From the NCBI GenBank assembly GCA_028285525.1, contig JANQOZ010000002.1, positions 1 through 52,123 of the forward strand: DNA of 52,123 nucleotides, read 5' to 3'. This stretch comes from Lysobacterales bacterium (GTDB lineage: Bacteria > Pseudomonadota > Gammaproteobacteria > Xanthomonadales > SZUA-38). The number at the start of each line of letters is the position of its first letter. The first letter of the stretch is position 1. Shown here one piece after another: positions 40,851 to 49,507 of this stretch. A program made the translations under genes and the position numbers. The notes below the pieces were generated by a model. That model saw only the letters and a program-made list of their open reading frames with translations, was not told where the DNA came from and did no database searches.

Positions 40851-42374
40851 CTAAAGATCAAATTTGATGCCCTGCGCCAGCGGCAGCTCATTGCCGTAGT
40901 TGATGGTGTTGGTCTGGCGCCGCATGTAGGCCTTCCATGCATCGGAGCCCGACTCGCGGCCACCGCCGGTTTCTTTTTCGCCGCCAAAGGCGCCGCCGAT
41001 CTCAGCACCCGAGGTGCCGATATTCACGTTGGCAATGCCGCAGTCACTGCCGGCCGCTGACAGGAACTGCTCGGCGGCGCGCAGATCGGTGGTAAAGATG
41101 GAAGAGGACAGCCCCTGGGGAACGCTGTTCTGGATCTCGATGGCCTCATCCAGCGTTTTGTAGGGAAGCAGGTAGGCGATCGGGGCAAAGGTCTCCTGGC
41201 TCACCATCGGCATGTCGCTGGTGGCGCGGACCAGCGTCGGCTGAACGAAGTTGCCGGCGCCTTCGATGACGTCTCCACCGGCGAGCAGCTCGCCGCCCTG
41301 CTCTCGGATGACGGCCACGGCGCTTGAGAAGCGGTCTACCGAGTCCTGGTCGATCAGCGGCCCCATCAGCGTCTTGGGATCGAGAGGATCGCCGATGCGG
41401 ACCTGCCCGTAGGCATCAGCCAGCGTCGCGCCAAGCTCGTCGATGATCGACTCGTGGGCGATCACCCGGCGAGTTGTCGTGCAGCGCTGGCCGGCGGTGC
41501 CCACGGCGCCGAACACGATGGCCGGCACCGCCAGCTTCAGGTCGGCCGTTGGGTCCACAATCATGGCGTTGTTGCCGCCAAGCTCGAGCAGCGACTTACC
41601 CATGCGCGCGGCCACCCGGGCGCCCACCTTGATTCCCACGGCGCTGGAGCCGGTGAAGCTCATCAGGTCCACGCGCCGGTCGTCGACAAACTGCTGCGCC
41701 AGCTCGTTGCTGCCGTCGTTGAACAGCATGAAGATCGGCGGATAGCCGCCGTCTTCGAGGGCCTGGTTGCAGATCTTGATGGTTGCCACCGAGCACAGTG
41801 GTGTTTTGGGTGACGGCTTCCAGACGCTCACGTTGCCGCAGACGGCCGCGATGAACGCGTTCCAGGCCCACACGGCGACCGGAAAATTGAACGCTGAGAT
41901 AATGCCCACGACCCCCAGCGGATGCCACTGCTCGTACATGCGGTGAGAGGGCCGCTCCGAGTGCATGGTTTTGCCGTAGAGCATGCGCGACTGACCGACG
42001 GCAAACTCGCCGATGTCGATCATCTCCTGCACTTCGCCGTCTCCCTCGGCCTTGATCTTGCCCATCTCCAGGCTGACCAGCGAGCCCAGCGCGTCTTTAT
42101 TCAGCCGCAGCGCTTCGGTGGCCAGGCGGACCGCCTGCCCGCGCTCCGGGGCAGGGACCTTGGCCCAGGCCTTTGCAAGCTCCGTCGCAGCTTCCATCGT
42201 GGCGTTGTAGTCGGCATCCGAGGTGCTCGCGACACGCGCGATGAGTTCACCGGAAGCCGGGCTGAAGGAATCGATGGCGTCGCCGGTCGCCGGCGCCCAG
42301 CCGCCGTGAAAGCAGCCTTCGTTGACCGTGTCGGCGGCGAGCTGCAGCCGGGTGAGGAGATTGTTGTGAGTCAT
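40851..42374 (-). CDS. ALDH7 (antiquitin-like) aldehyde dehydrogenase
   Basis: A 507-residue NAD(P)-dependent aldehyde dehydrogenase of the ALDH7 branch, whose members oxidise alpha-aminoadipate semialdehyde (in equilibrium with piperideine-6-carboxylate) in lysine catabolism; bacterial examples are called AmaB. Catalytic Cys298 lies in [11 protein letters not shown] and Glu264 in [10 protein letters not shown]. The C-terminus ([20 protein letters not shown] and the following [15 protein letters not shown]) is distinctive for antiquitin. ATG at 42374 is in an ATGA overlap with csiV; a longer in-frame start lies inside csiV and is less likely. No other lysine-degradation gene is nearby, so the physiological substrate is inferred from the family. 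Confidence 0.88.
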   Translation of the reverse strand: MTHNNLLTRLQLAADTVNEGCFHGGWAPATGDAIDSFSPASGELIARVASTSDADYNATMEAATELAKAWAKVPAPERGQAVRLATEALRLNKDALGSLVSLEMGKIKAEGDGEVQEMIDIGEFAVGQSRMLYGKTMHSERPSHRMYEQWHPLGVVGIISAFNFPVAVWAWNAFIAAVCGNVSVWKPSPKTPLCSVATIKICNQALEDGGYPPIFMLFNDGSNELAQQFVDDRRVDLMSFTGSSAVGIKVGARVAARMGKSLLELGGNNAMIVDPTADLKLAVPAIVFGAVGTAGQRCTTTRRVIAHESIIDELGATLADAYGQVRIGDPLDPKTLMGPLIDQDSVDRFSSAVAVIREQGGELLAGGDVIEGAGNFVQPTLVRATSDMPMVSQETFAPIAYLLPYKTLDEAIEIQNSVPQGLSSSIFTTDLRAAEQFLSAAGSDCGIANVNIGTSGAEIGGAFGGEKETGGGRESGSDAWKAYMRRQTNTINYGNELPLAQGIKFDL

Positions 42375-43402
42375 GGGTTTTCCTGTGGCTCGCCGCCTTC
42401 CAGCGGCCATTGTTTAACCAGCGCCACCACGCCAAAAAAGCGGTGATCGAAATAGTTGACCGCATTGAGGGTCACCTGGCGCCGCTGGGTGATGCGGTGC
42501 GTTGTGTAGTTACCCGGCTGCTGCAGCGTTTTGATGTCGTCGTAGTGCGGTGCGCCGCGACGGTCTTTCCGGTGCAGCGCCAGGTCGATACGCAGATGCA
42601 GGAATCGTCCGCGCTCCAGCGCGACCGTACCGTCCACCGCGAACACCGGCTCCCGGGCTTGTGCGCCCAAAAGCATGCCCGCGCTGTCCAGTTCCTCGCG
42701 ATCCAGCAGCGGCCCGCCGAACAGCCGGACCGGCTGTGGATCGCCAAAGGTGGCCGCCGGCTGATGCCAGCCGCGCAGGGTCAGCGGCGTAAAGCCGGGT
42801 TCGGCTCCGAGCGCGCGCCATTCACGAACCATGATCAGCGACTCCGCCGGGACCGCGACAAACAGGTCGGTCATCGGCAGCAGCGGCGCGCTGCGGGCCA
42901 GCGCCGGCGGCGCCGGTGGGGGGAACAGCTCGAAGGCTGGACTTTCTGCATTGATCGCGCCGTCCGCTAACTCTTCGGTTTCGGGGTCCAACGGATCCCT
43001 GGGCGGCACCGCGTCGGCTGCATCTTCAGCACGCGACTCAAACGTATCGCCGGAGCGCGGATCCGGGCGCTGTCGATAGCCAGCGTCCGACGGCTGCCTG
43101 CGCCATCGGTCCGGCGCATAACCGGCGGGTGGCCTGGCGAGGGTTCGTTCCAGCAGGCCACTTTCGGGGTTGATCGCCAGCCCGGTCTCGACCAGCGGCC
43201 AGAGGGTCAGGGCCTGGTCGACAACCGGCTCGTCGGGGAACCGGTACAGCGGCTCGCTGGCGGTGTCGCGCTGGAATACCAGGACTTCAACGTAGTACCG
43301 CGGATCGTCTGAATCCCCCGCTTGCGGCTGGCCCCAGGCGGGAGCCAGCGCGAGCGCCAGCAGCGGCGCCAGGACACGAACGGGTATCGAAAGCCTGCTC
43401 AT
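42371..43402 (-). CDS. csiV: CsiV-like exported protein
   Basis: A 343-residue secreted protein with a signal peptide (about 1-24, [14 protein letters not shown]). The mature N-terminus [10 protein letters not shown] and the C-terminal [15 protein letters not shown] and [19 protein letters not shown] regions resemble the CsiV family, described in Vibrio as an envelope protein that activates lytic transglycosylase. The central part (about 100-170) is Pro/Asp/Glu-rich and probably disordered. Position directly after mfd fits what I recall for this family in gammaproteobacteria. Both ends overlap neighbours by ATGA (mfd upstream, ALDH7 downstream). The assignment rests on motifs and context rather than a full alignment. 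Confidence 0.65.
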   Translation of the reverse strand: MSRLSIPVRVLAPLLALALAPAWGQPQAGDSDDPRYYVEVLVFQRDTASEPLYRFPDEPVVDQALTLWPLVETGLAINPESGLLERTLARPPAGYAPDRWRRQPSDAGYRQRPDPRSGDTFESRAEDAADAVPPRDPLDPETEELADGAINAESPAFELFPPPAPPALARSAPLLPMTDLFVAVPAESLIMVREWRALGAEPGFTPLTLRGWHQPAATFGDPQPVRLFGGPLLDREELDSAGMLLGAQAREPVFAVDGTVALERGRFLHLRIDLALHRKDRRGAPHYDDIKTLQQPGNYTTHRITQRRQVTLNAVNYFDHRFFGVVALVKQWPLEGGEPQENP

Positions 43403-46400
43403 GCCGCCTGCCGCTGGTTCAGCCGCGCAAGCAGCTGCTGGGCGGCCTCGACACGCTGTTCCGTGCTGTCCAGGTCCATGCTCACCTTGAGCCGATGCTG
43501 ACCGTCAAAGGCGTAGCGGCTGGGTTCGCTCTGCACCATCTTGATGAGCGTCAGCGGCTCGACGGAAGCACTTTCCAGGAATTCGATGATGCCGCCCCCA
43601 TCGTGCATCTGGACGCGTCGAATGCCCAGCGCTTCGGCACTCTGGCGGAGCCGCGCGACCGTAAACAGATGCTGGGTCGGTTCGGGCAGCAGCCCGAAGC
43701 GGTCGATCATTTCGACCGCGATTGCGTCGAGGGCCTCGTTGTCCGGAGCGCTGGCGATCCGCTTGTAGAGCACCAGCCGCATGTGGACGTCGGGCAGATA
43801 GGCATCGGGGATGAGCGCCGGGATCGAGAGGTCCACCTCACAGCCGTGGGCCTCCGGCAGGTCCTCTTCAGGAAGCTGCCCGGCTCGCATTGCGCGGACC
43901 GCCCGCTCCAGGAGCTCCATATACAGCTGGAAACCCACCTGGGCGATCTGGCCACTCTGGTCGTCGCCCAGCAGCTCGCCGGCACCGCGGATCTCCAGGT
44001 CGTGTGTGGCCAGCGTAAAGCCGATACCCAGCTCCTCAAGCGATTCCAGCGCCTCCAGGCGCTTGATCGCGTCCGCGGTCATCGCCTTGGGCGGCGGCGT
44101 GATCATGTAGGCGTAGGCCCGGTGGTGGGAACGGCCCACCCGTCCGCGCAGCTGGTGCAGCTGCGACAGCCCCAGCCGGTCGGCCCGATTGATGATGATC
44201 GTGTTGGCGGACGGCACGTCGATACCGTTTTCGATGATCGTTGAGCACACCAGCAGGTTGATCCGCTGCTGATAGAAGTCGCGCATGATGAGCTCGAGCT
44301 CGCTCTCAGCCATCTGTCCGTGCGCGACGCCTGTGCGAGCGTGGGGAAACAGCTCCTCAAGCTCGCGCGCCATGCGCTCGATCGTTTTGACCTCGTTGTG
44401 CAGAAAGTACACCTGGCCGCCGCGATTGAGCTCACGGGACACCGCATCCTTGATGGTTCCGTTATCCCACTGCGCGACGAAAGTCTTGACCGCCATGCGG
44501 TGCGCCGGCGCGGTGGCGATAATCGACAGATCGCGCATCCCGGACAGCGCCATGTTGAGCGTTCGGGGGATCGGCGTAGCCGTCAGGGTGAGGAGATCGA
44601 CCTCAGCGCGCATCTGCTTGATGCGCTCTTTTTGCCGCACGCCGAACCGCTGCTCTTCGTCGACGATCAGCAGGCCCAGGTTTTTGACCTTCACGTCCTT
44701 CTGCAGGAGCCGGTGGGTGCCGATGACGATGTCCACCTTGCCCTCGGCGAGATCGCTCAGCACCGCTGCCGATTCGCCTTTGGACTGAAAGCGCGACAGC
44801 GCCTCCACGCGCACGGGCCAGCTGGCGAAGCGTTCGGCAAAGCTGCGCCGGTGCTGCTCGGCTAGCAGCGTGGTCGGCACCAGCACCACCACCTGGCTGC
44901 CGGCCTGCACCGCGACAAACGCCGCGCGCAGCGCAACCTCGGTTTTGCCGAAGCCCACGTCGCCGCAGACCACCCGGTCCATCGGCTGATCGCTCGCCAG
45001 GTCCGCCAGGACCGCCTCGATGGCTTTAGCCTGGTCGTCGGTTTCCTGAAACGCAAAGCCGGCACAGAAGCGCGCGTACATTGTCTGATCGATCGGCATG
45101 GCGCGGCCGCGCCGGGCCTCGCGCCGGGCGTACAGCTCGAGCAGCTCCGCGGCCACGTCCCGAACCTTCTGGGCCGCCTTGCGCTTCGCCTTGGCCCACT
45201 GATCCCCGCTGAGCTTGTGCAGCGGCGCATGCTCGGGGTCGGCGCCGGTGTAGCGGCTGATCAGGTGCAGGGCGGAAACCGGCACGTAAATCTTGTCGCC
45301 GCCCGCATATTCCAGGGCGAGAAACTCAGCCTCGACGCCACCGGCCGACATACGGTTGAGGCCCTGATACCGGCCGACACCGTAGTCCTCGTGCACGACC
45401 GGTGAGCCCGGGCTCAGGTCGTTCAGATCGCTGATGATGGTCTCGGCGCTGCGTCCGGTTCGCCGCTCTCGGCGAAGCACGGTGTTGCGCCGACCCAGCA
45501 GCTCCGTTTCGGTGAGGAAGGTTGGTCCATCCTCCATCACAAAGCCGGTGTTGAGGAGACCAACGGCGGTGTGCAGCCCGGTCTCGACGCTGGGCCAGTC
45601 GGTCAGCTGGTCCAGTGCGCCCGGATGCTGTCCGTGCCCGAGCAGGTGCTCGGTCAGGATCTGCCGCCGACCCTCGCTGCTCGCCACCGCAATCACCGCA
45701 CCATTGCTGGCGCTCAGCTGCTCGGCGAGACGCTCCTCACCGCCGTCCGCTTCGAGGTCGGTGATCGGTGCCGGTCTGACGCTGAGCAGTGGCTCAACCT
45801 TTGGATTGGCGCTGTAGCTGGCGCTGACGAAACGGCTGAGCACCGCCTGCGTCTCCTCGGGGTTCAGCAGTAGCTCGGTTGGACTCAGAATCGGGCGGCG
45901 CACGTCGTGACGCCGGTCCTCATAGCGCGCGTTGAGCTGCAGCCAGGATTCCGACAGTGCCTCGCCGAGGCGGTCACTCTGGAGCAGCAGCGTGCGGTCC
46001 GGCAGATAGTCGAAGATCGTGGCCGTCTGCTCGAAGAACAGCGGCAGGTAATACTCGATGCCGTTGCCCGGCACCCCGGCCTTGGCGTCCTTATAGATTT
46101 CGCAGTGCTGGAGGTTAACGTCGAAACGATTGCGGAAGGCCGCGCGGAAGGCGTCCGCTCCAGCTTTGTCGAACGGGTATTCGCGTGCGGGCAGCAGCGC
46201 GATGTGGTCCATCTTTTCCAGGCTGAGCTGCGTTTCGGGGTCGAAGCTGCGGATTGTCTCCACCTCGTCGTCGAACAGCTCGATGCGCAGCGGATGCTCA
46301 GCCCCCATCGGAAAGAGGTCCAGCAGGGAGCCGCGCACGGCAAACTCGCCTCGCTCGTTCACCTGCGGGACGCAGCGATAGCCCGCGGCCCCAAGCCGGG

Positions 46401-46821
46401 CGCGCTCCTGTTCCGGATCGAAGCGATCACCGATCTTCAACACCAGACCCTGGCCGTGGATAAAGCTGGGTGGCGCGATGCGCTGAGCCAGCACCTGGGC
46501 GGGCATGACCAGGGCCCCGCGCGTGGCGGATTTGAGCTGGTACAGCGTCGAGATCCGGTCCGACGTGATATCCGGGTGAGGCGCAAACTGATCGTAGGGC
46601 AGGGTTTCCCAGTCGGGGAACGGCAGCACGAGCTGCCCGAAAGCCTGGATTTCGTCGGTCAGGATCTGCGCGCTGCGCGAGTCCTCGGTAATCACCAGCA
46701 CAAATTGGCCACGGTCAGCCACCTGGTGCGCCACGGCGAGCGCGAGGGCGCTGCCCGGCAGATAGCCCCAGTCGGCCAGCCGACCCGGGTTTCCGGGAAT
46801 GGGCGGATTCAGCAGCTTCAT
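43399..46821 (-). CDS. mfd: Transcription-repair coupling factor Mfd
   Basis: A 1140-residue DNA translocase that removes stalled RNA polymerase and recruits UvrA. It contains the UvrB-like N-terminal module (about 1-350, FPDWETLPYDQFAPHPDI), the RNA polymerase-interacting domain (SPGSPVVHEDYGVGRYQGL), and RecG-like helicase motifs: Walker A GDVGFGKTE with Lys626, LLIVDEEQRFG, TATPIPRTLNMALSG and the translocation region. The C-terminal TRCF/D7 domain begins near IPALIPDAYLPD. ATG at 46821 gives MKLLNPPIPGNPGRL; an upstream open extension lies inside nhaC. Overlaps nhaC and csiV by ATGA at each end. Confidence 0.96.
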   Translation of the reverse strand: MKLLNPPIPGNPGRLADWGYLPGSALALAVAHQVADRGQFVLVITEDSRSAQILTDEIQAFGQLVLPFPDWETLPYDQFAPHPDITSDRISTLYQLKSATRGALVMPAQVLAQRIAPPSFIHGQGLVLKIGDRFDPEQERARLGAAGYRCVPQVNERGEFAVRGSLLDLFPMGAEHPLRIELFDDEVETIRSFDPETQLSLEKMDHIALLPAREYPFDKAGADAFRAAFRNRFDVNLQHCEIYKDAKAGVPGNGIEYYLPLFFEQTATIFDYLPDRTLLLQSDRLGEALSESWLQLNARYEDRRHDVRRPILSPTELLLNPEETQAVLSRFVSASYSANPKVEPLLSVRPAPITDLEADGGEERLAEQLSASNGAVIAVASSEGRRQILTEHLLGHGQHPGALDQLTDWPSVETGLHTAVGLLNTGFVMEDGPTFLTETELLGRRNTVLRRERRTGRSAETIISDLNDLSPGSPVVHEDYGVGRYQGLNRMSAGGVEAEFLALEYAGGDKIYVPVSALHLISRYTGADPEHAPLHKLSGDQWAKAKRKAAQKVRDVAAELLELYARREARRGRAMPIDQTMYARFCAGFAFQETDDQAKAIEAVLADLASDQPMDRVVCGDVGFGKTEVALRAAFVAVQAGSQVVVLVPTTLLAEQHRRSFAERFASWPVRVEALSRFQSKGESAAVLSDLAEGKVDIVIGTHRLLQKDVKVKNLGLLIVDEEQRFGVRQKERIKQMRAEVDLLTLTATPIPRTLNMALSGMRDLSIIATAPAHRMAVKTFVAQWDNGTIKDAVSRELNRGGQVYFLHNEVKTIERMARELEELFPHARTGVAHGQMAESELELIMRDFYQQRINLLVCSTIIENGIDVPSANTIIINRADRLGLSQLHQLRGRVGRSHHRAYAYMITPPPKAMTADAIKRLEALESLEELGIGFTLATHDLEIRGAGELLGDDQSGQIAQVGFQLYMELLERAVRAMRAGQLPEEDLPEAHGCEVDLSIPALIPDAYLPDVHMRLVLYKRIASAPDNEALDAIAVEMIDRFGLLPEPTQHLFTVARLRQSAEALGIRRVQMHDGGGIIEFLESASVEPLTLIKMVQSEPSRYAFDGQHRLKVSMDLDSTEQRVEAAQQLLARLNQRQAA

Positions 46822-48509
46822 GCGGTAGACCCGAGCGCCTCGGCGTCTTTGGCGGGTCGGCCAAGCACTCGCGGCGCCACGATCAGCACCGCCAGGCAGA
46901 TCGCAAAGCTGGCCCACCAGGGAAAGCCAAATCCGATCGGCAGCAGGCCGCCCGCAATAGCGACGGTCGCCACGGTCATCGCGTAAGGCAGCTGCGTGTT
47001 GACGTGCTCAACGTGATCACAGCCCGACGCCATGGACGACAGGATGGTGGTATCGGAAATCGGTGACACGTGGTCACCCCAGACGGCGCCGCCGAGCACG
47101 CTCGCGATCGAGGCGTAAAACACCGCGGCGCCCGTACCTTCGAGCGGTGCACCGCCTGAAACGGCCCACGCCAGAGGCACGATGAGCGGAATCAGAATGC
47201 CCATGGTGCCGAAGCTCGTGCCCGTACCGAAGGCCGTCAGCGCCGCGAGCAGGAAAACCAGGGTCGGCAGCACGGCCGGGTTGATCGCGTCGCCGAGCTG
47301 CTCGACCAGAAATTGACCGGTCCCAAGCGCGTCGGTCACGCCGGACATGGCCCAGGCCATGACCAGGATCGTGATTGCGGTCATCATGCTCGCGGCGCCC
47401 TTGAGCCAGGCCTCCATCGTCTCTTCCAGCGTCATGATGCCCTGCAGCACGGTCAGCGCGACGGCCAAGATGCAGCTGGCCGTGGACGCCCAGACGAGAG
47501 CCGCGTAGGAGTCGCCGTCGCCGATGACCTGCTGCAGCGTCTTGCCGGAACCGCCGCCGCCGGTTTCCCAGAGACCCCACATCACGCCCAGCACCAGCAC
47601 CGCGATCGGGGCAATGGCGTTAATGGCCCGTTCGGGTCTCCCGGGCTGGTCGCTTAAGCCCTCGGGCGTCGCGGCCGGCAGCTGCGGCTTCGCTGCCGCC
47701 TCGATGCCCGCCATCGGACCGTAATCCCGGCGCGACATGATGATGATGAACACAAACGCAATGGCCAGAAATGGATAAAAGCTGTACTGCAAACTGTAGA
47801 GAAAGATCAGGTAAGCATCTGTTTCAATGCCAATTTTCTCTGCCGCATCTCCGATCAATCCCACCTGGTATCCAATCCACGTGGTGATGAGCGCCACGCA
47901 GGTCACCGGCGCAGCGGTCGAGTCGACGATGTAGGCCAGCTTGGCCCGGGAAACGCCCATCCGGTCGGTCACGGGGCGCATGGCGTTACCCACCACCAGC
48001 GTGTTGGCGTAGTCGTCAAAGAAGATGGCAAGGCCGAGGCCCGCGGTTGCCAGGCTGGCTCGACGCGCGTCGCGGGCCCAGCGGGTCAGCCGGGCAACTA
48101 CGCCCTGCATGCCGCCGTTGTTGGAGATCACGCCCACCATGCCGCCGATCAGCAGAGAAAACACGATCACCGAGGCGTGGCCTTCGTCGGCCAGGGCCTG
48201 CACAACGTAGACCTGGCTTACGTCCAGCATGCCCTGTCCCAAGCCTGCCAGGCTGAGGTCATAGACCGCCCAGGCGCCGACCCACAGGCCGATAAACAGC
48301 GCCAGGATGACCTGCCGGAAGACCAGCGCTATCCCGATAGCAAGCAGTGGCGGCAGAATCGAAAACAGGCCCTTGTGGGCTGGCCCATCAGCAGCGGCCT
48401 CCTGCGCAAGTCCCAGCTCCGGCAGCGCAAAGCCCGTGGCCAGCAGCATGGCGGCGATCAGGAGGCGCCGGCTGAGCGGGATCGCATGGCTGTTGGGGCT
48501 TAGAGACAT
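46818..48509 (-). CDS. nhaC: NhaC-family Na+/H+ antiporter
   Basis: A 563-residue polytopic inner-membrane protein of the NhaC family (Na+/H+ antiport or related ion/organic exchange). Motifs include the FFDDYANTLVVGNAMRP loop, VDSTAAPVTCVALITTWIGY, FGTGTSFGTMGILIPL, and GDHVSPISDTTILSS typical of NhaC. Unusually, the N-terminus carries what looks like a cleavable signal (RRLLIAAMLLATGFALPELGLAQEA) before the first true span. ATG at 48509 has an AGGAA ribosome site. It heads nhaC-mfd-csiV-ALDH7, each pair overlapping by four bases. Confidence 0.9.
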   Translation of the reverse strand: MSLSPNSHAIPLSRRLLIAAMLLATGFALPELGLAQEAAADGPAHKGLFSILPPLLAIGIALVFRQVILALFIGLWVGAWAVYDLSLAGLGQGMLDVSQVYVVQALADEGHASVIVFSLLIGGMVGVISNNGGMQGVVARLTRWARDARRASLATAGLGLAIFFDDYANTLVVGNAMRPVTDRMGVSRAKLAYIVDSTAAPVTCVALITTWIGYQVGLIGDAAEKIGIETDAYLIFLYSLQYSFYPFLAIAFVFIIIMSRRDYGPMAGIEAAAKPQLPAATPEGLSDQPGRPERAINAIAPIAVLVLGVMWGLWETGGGGSGKTLQQVIGDGDSYAALVWASTASCILAVALTVLQGIMTLEETMEAWLKGAASMMTAITILVMAWAMSGVTDALGTGQFLVEQLGDAINPAVLPTLVFLLAALTAFGTGTSFGTMGILIPLIVPLAWAVSGGAPLEGTGAAVFYASIASVLGGAVWGDHVSPISDTTILSSMASGCDHVEHVNTQLPYAMTVATVAIAGGLLPIGFGFPWWASFAICLAVLIVAPRVLGRPAKDAEALGSTA

Positions 48510-48535
48510 AGAATTCCTGGGGGGTTGGTTCGTCG

Positions 48536-48553
48536 TTGCGCTGCGGTGCGCAA
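48536..48553. other. TTGCGC-N6-GCGCAA palindrome before nhaC
   Basis: Perfect six-pair arms (48536-48541, 48548-48553) in the 61-base gap between the hydrolase stop and nhaC. It could be a weak terminator for the dnaE2-hydrolase transcript or an operator for nhaC; no U-tract follows. Confidence 0.35.
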
Positions 48554-48570
48554 GGATACCGATTTGTGGC

Positions 48571-49467
48571 TCATCCGTCGCCTGTCCGGAAGCGGAGGTA
48601 GCAGCGGCTCACCAACTCCGGGGCCTCGAGCTGCGGGTAATGCCCGATGGTCGGGTCCCGGGTCAGTTCAAGCTTCGGAAACTCCTGCGCCAGCGCGTCG
48701 GCCATGTGAGCGCCGGAAACGGGATCGAGGTCGCCAATCAGGGCCCCGGTCGGGCAGGGCGCCTCGCGCACCGCCTCGATCCATCGATCCCGGTGCTGGT
48801 CCCGCTCCCGGTTGTACTGGCTGATGGCCGCCATGACCCGCCGGCCGCCGTGCTGATCGATCAGCTGCCAGCAGGCCGCCAGCTCCGCCTCACTCGGCTG
48901 GGTGTCGGGGCCGAAGACCGCGGCAAACGAGCGGTAGAAGCTTTGGCGGCTGATCAGCCGCGCCACCAGCGGGCCCAGCGGGCTGATCAGCAGGCGCTGG
49001 ACGGGCCGCGGGCGATGCAGGCCGGGGATGATGCCGCCGTTGAGCAGGAAGACCGACAGGATCTCAAGGTCTGGCGTTTTCAGGCTCAGCAGCTCCTGAG
49101 CCACGCTGTCGCCGTAGTCGTGAGCGAGCAGGTGAACCCGCTGGATTTTGAGCTCCCGACACAGCGACAGGCACAGCTGGGCCTGATCGCAGATCGAGTA
49201 GTTGTAGTCCCTGGGCTTCGCCGAATAGCCAAAGCCGATCATGTCCGGCGCGAGCAGCGGTCCAAGAGGCTGCAGCGCGGGCCAGATCGGGTGCCAGTCC
49301 CACGATGCGGTGGGAAAGCCATGGATGAGCAGCGTGGCCTCACCCTGATCCGATTCATGCTGCTGCGCGACCACGCGATGGCCGCGATAGGTGAACCATC
49401 GGGTGGTTTGATACCAGCGGGCCAGCGAGGGGGCGGGCGTGAGACCGGAAGCCGTCATGCGCGGCAT
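48571..49467 (-). CDS. MEST-like alpha/beta hydrolase
   Basis: About 298 residues from ATG 49467 (49458 is an alternative). An alpha/beta hydrolase with the oxyanion segment LLIHGFPTASWDWHPIW, a nucleophile elbow LLAHDYGDSVAQELL with Asp117 in place of Ser (as in haloalkane dehalogenases), and a late IGHYPQLE His. The SVFLLNGGIIPGLHRP, VFGPDTQPSEAEL and DLDPVSG segments closely recall animal MEST/PEG1 proteins, which share HDYGD. The substrate is unknown. It lies 40 bases after dnaE2 on the same strand, so the two are probably co-transcribed. Confidence 0.85.
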   Translation of the reverse strand: MPRMTASGLTPAPSLARWYQTTRWFTYRGHRVVAQQHESDQGEATLLIHGFPTASWDWHPIWPALQPLGPLLAPDMIGFGYSAKPRDYNYSICDQAQLCLSLCRELKIQRVHLLAHDYGDSVAQELLSLKTPDLEILSVFLLNGGIIPGLHRPRPVQRLLISPLGPLVARLISRQSFYRSFAAVFGPDTQPSEAELAACWQLIDQHGGRRVMAAISQYNRERDQHRDRWIEAVREAPCPTGALIGDLDPVSGAHMADALAQEFPKLELTRDPTIGHYPQLEAPELVSRCYLRFRTGDG

Positions 49468-49507
49468 TTTACTCCCTGTCGCAGCGGGGGTGTGCGGGGA
49501 ACGGCCA

